From Pseudomonadota bacterium (lineage in GTDB: Bacteria; Pseudomonadota; Gammaproteobacteria; Burkholderiales; Burkholderiaceae_B): a stretch of 36,255 nt of DNA. Both the position numbers and the translations under genes were made by a program. Of the stretch, positions 32,992 through 36,255 are shown in pieces. The notes below the pieces were generated by a model. It searched no databases, was not told the origin of the DNA, and was given only the letters and a program-made list of their open reading frames with translations. The DNA lies in contig JAEZBO010000053.1 in NCBI GenBank assembly GCA_023427085.1, forward strand, positions 1 to 36,255, given 5' to 3'. Position 1 is the first letter of the stretch, and each line of letters begins with the position of its first letter.

Positions 32992-33801
32992 CTAGGCCGC
33001 CAGCAAGGCTCCCAGCCGCGGCAACACCCGCGCCGCGGTCGCGCCGGTCGCGCGCACCACCGACGCCAGCGGCACCTGCCGCAAATCGGCCAGCGCCTGC
33101 GCGACGCCGGCCACCTGGCCCGGCGTGTTGCGCCGGTCGGGCGCATGCAGCCAGGCCGGCGGGATGTCCGGCGAATCGGTCTCGAGCACCAGATGCTCCA
33201 GCCCGAAGCCCGCGGCATGCCGACGGATCTGCAAGGCGCGCTCGAAGGTCATCGCGCCGCCGATGCCCAAGGCAAAGCCGTGGTCGACAAAGGCCTGCGC
33301 CTGCTGCGCGCTGCCGTTGAAGGCATGGGCGATGCCGCCCGGCACCTGCCCGCGGCGCAGGTGCTTGAGCAGGATGTCCTGCGAGCGGCGCACGTGCAGC
33401 AGCACCGGCAGACCGAACTCCCGCGCCATTTCCAGCTGGGCCCGATAAAAGGCCTCCTGGCGTTCGCGCGGCGCGCCGCTGGCGATCTCCTTGACGAAGA
33501 AATCCAGGCCGATTTCGCCGATCGCGACCAGGCGCGGATCGTCCCGATGGGCGGCGATGGTGTCGTGCAGCGTCTGCAGGTCGCGCTCGGACGACTGCGC
33601 CACGAACAGCGGATGAATGCCCAGCGCATAGGCGCCGCCCGGGATCGCATGGGCCAGCTCGCGCACGGTATCGAAGTTGAAGGCGGCGATCGCCGGGATC
33701 ACGATGGCCTGCACGCCAGCCTGGCGCGCCCGGGCCGCGACCTCGAGACGGTCGTGGTCGAACTCGGCGGCATCCAGGTGGCAGTGGGTGTCGATCAGCA
33801 T
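32992..33801 (-). CDS. TatD-family metal-dependent hydrolase
   Basis: The 269-residue protein begins M-L-I-D-T-H-C-H-L-D, whose H-x-H binds metal, and has the other TatD marks: A-I-G-E-I-G-L-D-F (metal Glu), H-V-R-R-S, H-A-F-N-G and L-E-T-D-S-P-D-I-P (Asp). TatD proteins are 3'-5' DNases/RNases and act in DNA quality control; despite the name they are not needed for Tat export. It lies 28 bp after lolD on the minus strand. In Burkholderiales the gene commonly sits in the group lolC, lolD, tatD, comEC; here comEC is about 27 kb away. Confidence 0.95.
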   Translation of the reverse strand: MLIDTHCHLDAAEFDHDRLEVAARARQAGVQAIVIPAIAAFNFDTVRELAHAIPGGAYALGIHPLFVAQSSERDLQTLHDTIAAHRDDPRLVAIGEIGLDFFVKEIASGAPRERQEAFYRAQLEMAREFGLPVLLHVRRSQDILLKHLRRGQVPGGIAHAFNGSAQQAQAFVDHGFALGIGGAMTFERALQIRRHAAGFGLEHLVLETDSPDIPPAWLHAPDRRNTPGQVAGVAQALADLRQVPLASVVRATGATAARVLPRLGALLAA

Positions 33802-33829
33802 CGCGGGCCGCTCCCCTGGGCCGTCGGTC

Positions 33830-34546
33830 CTACTGCAGCCGCCCGTCCGCCATCGTCAGGCGACGGCTGGCGCGGCTGGCCAGCTCGAGGTCGTGCGTCA
33901 CGATGACAAAAGCCGTGCCCAGGTCCTGGTTGACCCGGCTCAGCAGCTCGAACATGCCTTGCGCGGTATGGCGGTCGAGGTTGCCGGTGGGCTCGTCGGC
34001 CAGCACGCAGGCCGGCTTGCCGACCAGCGCACGCGCCAGCGCGACCCGCTGGCGTTCGCCGCCCGACAGTTGGCCGGGCGCATGCAGCGCGCGCGCGGCC
34101 AGCCCGACCTGCCCCAGCGCGACGCGCGCCTGTTCACGAGCCTCGTGGCGCGCCACGCGACGCACGATCAAGGGCATCGCCACGTTGTCCAGCGCGGTGA
34201 ACTCGGACAGCAGATGATGGAACTGATAGACGAAGCCCAGCTTGCGATTGCGCAGCACGCTTTTCTGCGCTTCGCTCAGCCGCGAGGCGTCGGTGCCGGT
34301 CACCGACACCGAGCCGCTGGTGGGCTGGTCCAGCAGGCCCAGCACGTGCAGCAGCGAACTCTTGCCCGAGCCCGAGGCGCCGACGATGGCCAGCATCTCG
34401 CCGGCCCGCACGGTCAGGTTGACGTCGTCCAGCACCTGGACCTTGGCCGGGCCCTCGTCATAAATCTTGCTGACCTGGCTGGCCTGCAGCACCGGGGTGC
34501 CGGCGGCGATCGTGCCGGAAACTTGATGGGTGTCGGTCATGGTCAT
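33830..34546 (-). CDS. lolD: Lipoprotein-releasing ABC transporter ATPase LolD
   Basis: The protein has 238 residues from ATG 34546 (a second ATG two codons later is possible). Walker A is G-A-S-G-S-G-K-S at residues 56-63. The signature motif is L-S-G-G-E-R-Q-R-V-A-L-A-R-A, and Walker B is C-V-L-A-D-E-P-T-G-N-L-D. It powers release of lipoproteins from the inner membrane to the carrier LolA. Start is 3 bp after the stop of the partner permease gene, consistent with one complex from one transcript. Confidence 0.97.
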   Translation of the reverse strand: MTMTDTHQVSGTIAAGTPVLQASQVSKIYDEGPAKVQVLDDVNLTVRAGEMLAIVGASGSGKSSLLHVLGLLDQPTSGSVSVTGTDASRLSEAQKSVLRNRKLGFVYQFHHLLSEFTALDNVAMPLIVRRVARHEAREQARVALGQVGLAARALHAPGQLSGGERQRVALARALVGKPACVLADEPTGNLDRHTAQGMFELLSRVNQDLGTAFVIVTHDLELASRASRRLTMADGRLQ

Positions 34547-34549
34547 CGC

Positions 34550-35947
34550 TCAGTCGTAGCGCAGCACGCGGGCCGGTTCGAGGCGCGAGGCGCGCCAGCT
34601 CGGGTACAGCGTCGCCAGCAGCGACAGCACCAGCGAGGTCACGCCGATGGTGACGATGTCGCCCTGGCGCGGGTCCGACGGCAACGAACTGATGAAATAG
34701 ATTTCGCGCGGGATGAAGCTGATGCCCAGCACCCGCTCGATGGCCGGGATGATGGTTTCGATGTTGTAGGCGAGCGCCATGCCGCCGGCCACGCCCAGCA
34801 AGGTGCCGACCACGCCGATGGTCGCGCCCTGCACCAGGAAGATCCGGGCGACCTCGGCCGGCGTCGCGCCGTAGGTGCGCAGGATCGCGATGTCCGACTG
34901 CTTGTCCTTGACCGCCATCACCAGCGAGGACAGCAGGTTGAACGCCGCCACCGCGACGATCAGCGCCAGGATCAGGAACATCATGCGCTTTTCGGTCTGC
35001 ACCGCCGCGAACCAGGTCTTGTTGTTGTACGACCAGTCGCGCGCCACCACGTAGTTGGGCAGGCCGCTGGCCAGCTGCTGCGCCACCTGCGGCGCGCGCT
35101 GCATGTCGGCCACGCGCAGGCGCACGCCGGCGGTGCCGCTGTCGCGGAACACCCGCGCGGCGTCCTGGGTATCGACGAAGGCCATGCTCGAGTCGTACTC
35201 GTAATGGCCCGACGAGAACAGGCCGCCCACCGTGAACTGGCGCATGCGCGGCGCAAAACCGGCCGGGCTGACGGTGCCCTGCGGCGCCAGCATCATGACG
35301 GTGTCACCGACCTGCACGCCCAGCGCATTGGCCAGGTCGACCCCGAGCACCACGTTGAAGCTGCCCGGCGTCAGCGCCGTCAGCGCGCCCGCGCGCATCT
35401 GCTCGAGCAGGTCGGACACCTCGCCTTCGGTGGCCGGGTCGATGCCGCGCACCTGCACGCCGCGCAAGGCCTGGCCGCGCACGATCATGCCCTGGGCGGC
35501 GACAAAGGGCGCCGCGGCCTGCACCTCGTTGTTGCGCCGGGCCATCTCGCCCAGCGACTGCCATTGCGACAGCACGTGCTCGGGCTCGGCGCCGCGCACG
35601 TAGAGTTCGATGTGCGGCAGCACCGACAGCATGCGGTCGCGCACGTCCTTCTGGAAGCCATTCATGACCGACAGCACGACGATCAGCGCCGCCACGCCCA
35701 GCGCGATGCCGGCCATCGAGCTGACCGCGATGAAGGACACGAAGCCGTCGCGCTGCTGGCGCGCCAGCTGGGCCGTGTGCATGCCTTCGAGCCAATCGGA
35801 CAGGCCGGCGCGGCGCAGCATCGGGATGTTGCGGGCAGCCACGCGCAACAACCAGGCGATGCCGGTATAGCGCAGCAGCATCTGCAGGATGCGCGAGAGG
35901 TCCGAATAACGGGCCCCGATCCAGAGTTCGTAAGGTATTTTCAGCAC
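34550..35947 (-). CDS. lolC: Lipoprotein-releasing permease LolC/LolE with N-terminal insertion
   Basis: The 465-residue protein is placed from GTG 35947 (V-L-K-I-P-Y-E-L-W-I-G-A-R-Y), because this matches the usual N-terminus; an ATG at 36013 has no similarity. LolC/E proteins are about 415 residues; here about 50 extra residues (roughly 15-65) sit between W-I-G-A-R-Y and R-D-G-F-V-S-F-I-A. The first membrane helix (G-I-A-L-G-V-A-A-L-I-V-V-L-S-V) follows, then a periplasmic domain and three C-terminal helices around 340-460. With LolD it extracts lipoproteins to LolA. A single permease gene suggests a homodimeric (LolF-like) or two-locus arrangement. Family certain; the insertion is unexplained. 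Confidence 0.93.
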   Translation of the reverse strand: MLKIPYELWIGARYSDLSRILQMLLRYTGIAWLLRVAARNIPMLRRAGLSDWLEGMHTAQLARQQRDGFVSFIAVSSMAGIALGVAALIVVLSVMNGFQKDVRDRMLSVLPHIELYVRGAEPEHVLSQWQSLGEMARRNNEVQAAAPFVAAQGMIVRGQALRGVQVRGIDPATEGEVSDLLEQMRAGALTALTPGSFNVVLGVDLANALGVQVGDTVMMLAPQGTVSPAGFAPRMRQFTVGGLFSSGHYEYDSSMAFVDTQDAARVFRDSGTAGVRLRVADMQRAPQVAQQLASGLPNYVVARDWSYNNKTWFAAVQTEKRMMFLILALIVAVAAFNLLSSLVMAVKDKQSDIAILRTYGATPAEVARIFLVQGATIGVVGTLLGVAGGMALAYNIETIIPAIERVLGISFIPREIYFISSLPSDPRQGDIVTIGVTSLVLSLLATLYPSWRASRLEPARVLRYD

Positions 35948-36033
35948 GGGCGCATTATGGCATCCCTCGATCCGGTTTGGCCGCCACGGCGCCGGCCGGC
36001 CTTGCAACGGCATGCGACAGATCCGCCGCGCAC

Positions 36034-36039
36034 TACAAT
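36034..36039 (+). promoter_or_regulatory. -10-like TACAAT six bases before an ATG
   Basis: TACAAT at 36034-36039 precedes the ATG at 36046 by six bases. A transcript from it would start at or near the ATG, giving a leaderless mRNA. No good -35 hexamer is seen at 17 bp, and no ribosome site precedes the ATG, which fits leaderless translation but does not prove it. Confidence 0.4.
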
Positions 36040-36045
36040 TGCCGG

Positions 36046-36255
36046 ATGTCTTTATTCATTCCGGGTGCCCTGCCCCCCGCCCCGGTCGCCGCCGAACTGG
36101 CCAAGCACCTGCCGCAACGGGCGCCTGCCCTGCTGCGCCTGCTCGAACGCCATCCCGCGCAGATCCGCGCGATGGATCCGCGCGAGCTGGGCTGCACGCC
36201 CGCCGAAGCCTGGCAGCTCGAACAGGCCGGCTTCGCGCCGGCCGCCGGCCAGCGG
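36046..36255 (+). CDS. N-terminal part of a gene divergent from lolC, perhaps phosphoglycerate mutase-like
   Basis: Seventy residues from ATG 36046 run open off the right edge. The start M-S-L-F-I-P-G-A-L-P-P-A-P-V-A and the later E-L-G-C-T-P-A-E-A-W-Q-L-E-Q-A-G-F recall a betaproteobacterial protein annotated as a phosphoglycerate mutase-like or regulatory protein that lies beside lolC and recJ in Bordetella relatives. This is recollection of a pattern and not a firm match. The codon usage (G/C third positions) is that of a real gene. It is divergent from lolC by about 98 bp. Confidence 0.6.
   Translation, partial: MSLFIPGALPPAPVAAELAKHLPQRAPALLRLLERHPAQIRAMDPRELGCTPAEAWQLEQAGFAPAAGQR

Overview
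The window is a high-GC stretch (roughly two thirds G+C, strong G/C third-position bias) from a betaproteobacterium, most likely Burkholderiales and probably Alcaligenaceae (Bordetella/Achromobacter/Pigmentiphaga-like). This rests on three periplasmic Bug-type (TctC family) solute receptors, the ComEC, TatD, LolD and LolC set, a DUF4148 protein, and many LysR/IclR-controlled catabolic operons. The assignment is inference; no rRNA or tRNA lies in the window.

Layout. (1) 1-3176, plus strand: a FAN1-like VRR-NUC nuclease (cut by the left edge) overlapping by ATGA a protein that joins a Cas4/RecB-like nuclease domain to an XPD-type iron-sulfur helicase. (2) 3220-5760, minus: ComEC. (3) 6046-10451, plus: an operon of MaoC-type hydratase, CitE-like lyase, class III CoA-transferase, Bug receptor and IclR regulator, preceded by two tandem 16-bp palindromes. 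It looks like a short C5-dicarboxylate (itaconate, mesaconate or citramalate type) degradation route. (4) 10514-14775: an Rrf2 regulator divergent from a flavoprotein NAD(P)H dehydrogenase, then a DUF4148 protein, an AzoR-like reductase and a SdhC/FrdC-like membrane protein. Three related operator-like sites sit in the promoters. (5) 14890-16269, minus: L-serine dehydratase. (6) 16367-21376, minus, with a divergent LysR gene at 21488: a carboxymuconolactone decarboxylase-like protein, aldehyde dehydrogenase, 3-hydroxyisobutyrate dehydrogenase-like enzyme, M20 amidohydrolase and a Bug receptor. (7) 22456-27554, minus: an MFS transporter, a LigI-like metal hydrolase and a complete TRAP transporter (DctP, DctQ, DctM). 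(8) 27895-31864, minus, with a divergent LysR gene at 32004: D-serine dehydratase, amidase and Bug receptor, closed by a strong terminator. (9) 32992-36255: housekeeping genes TatD, LolD and LolC, and the start of a further gene cut by the right edge.

The DNA-processing genes at the left and the envelope genes at the right look like core genome. The 27 kb between comEC and tatD is an accessory catabolic region holding five pathway-specific regulators (IclR, Rrf2, two LysR, plus a transport block with no regulator of its own) and five uptake systems or receptors. Several operons converge on central metabolites: acetyl-CoA plus pyruvate from the C5-acid operon, and pyruvate plus ammonia from both the L- and D-serine dehydratases. 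The most distinctive signals are the operator architectures (IclR, Rrf2, LysR), the minimal C5-acid operon with an altered hydratase motif, the dsdA-amidase-receptor operon, and a terminator-like hairpin placed in the sdaA leader.
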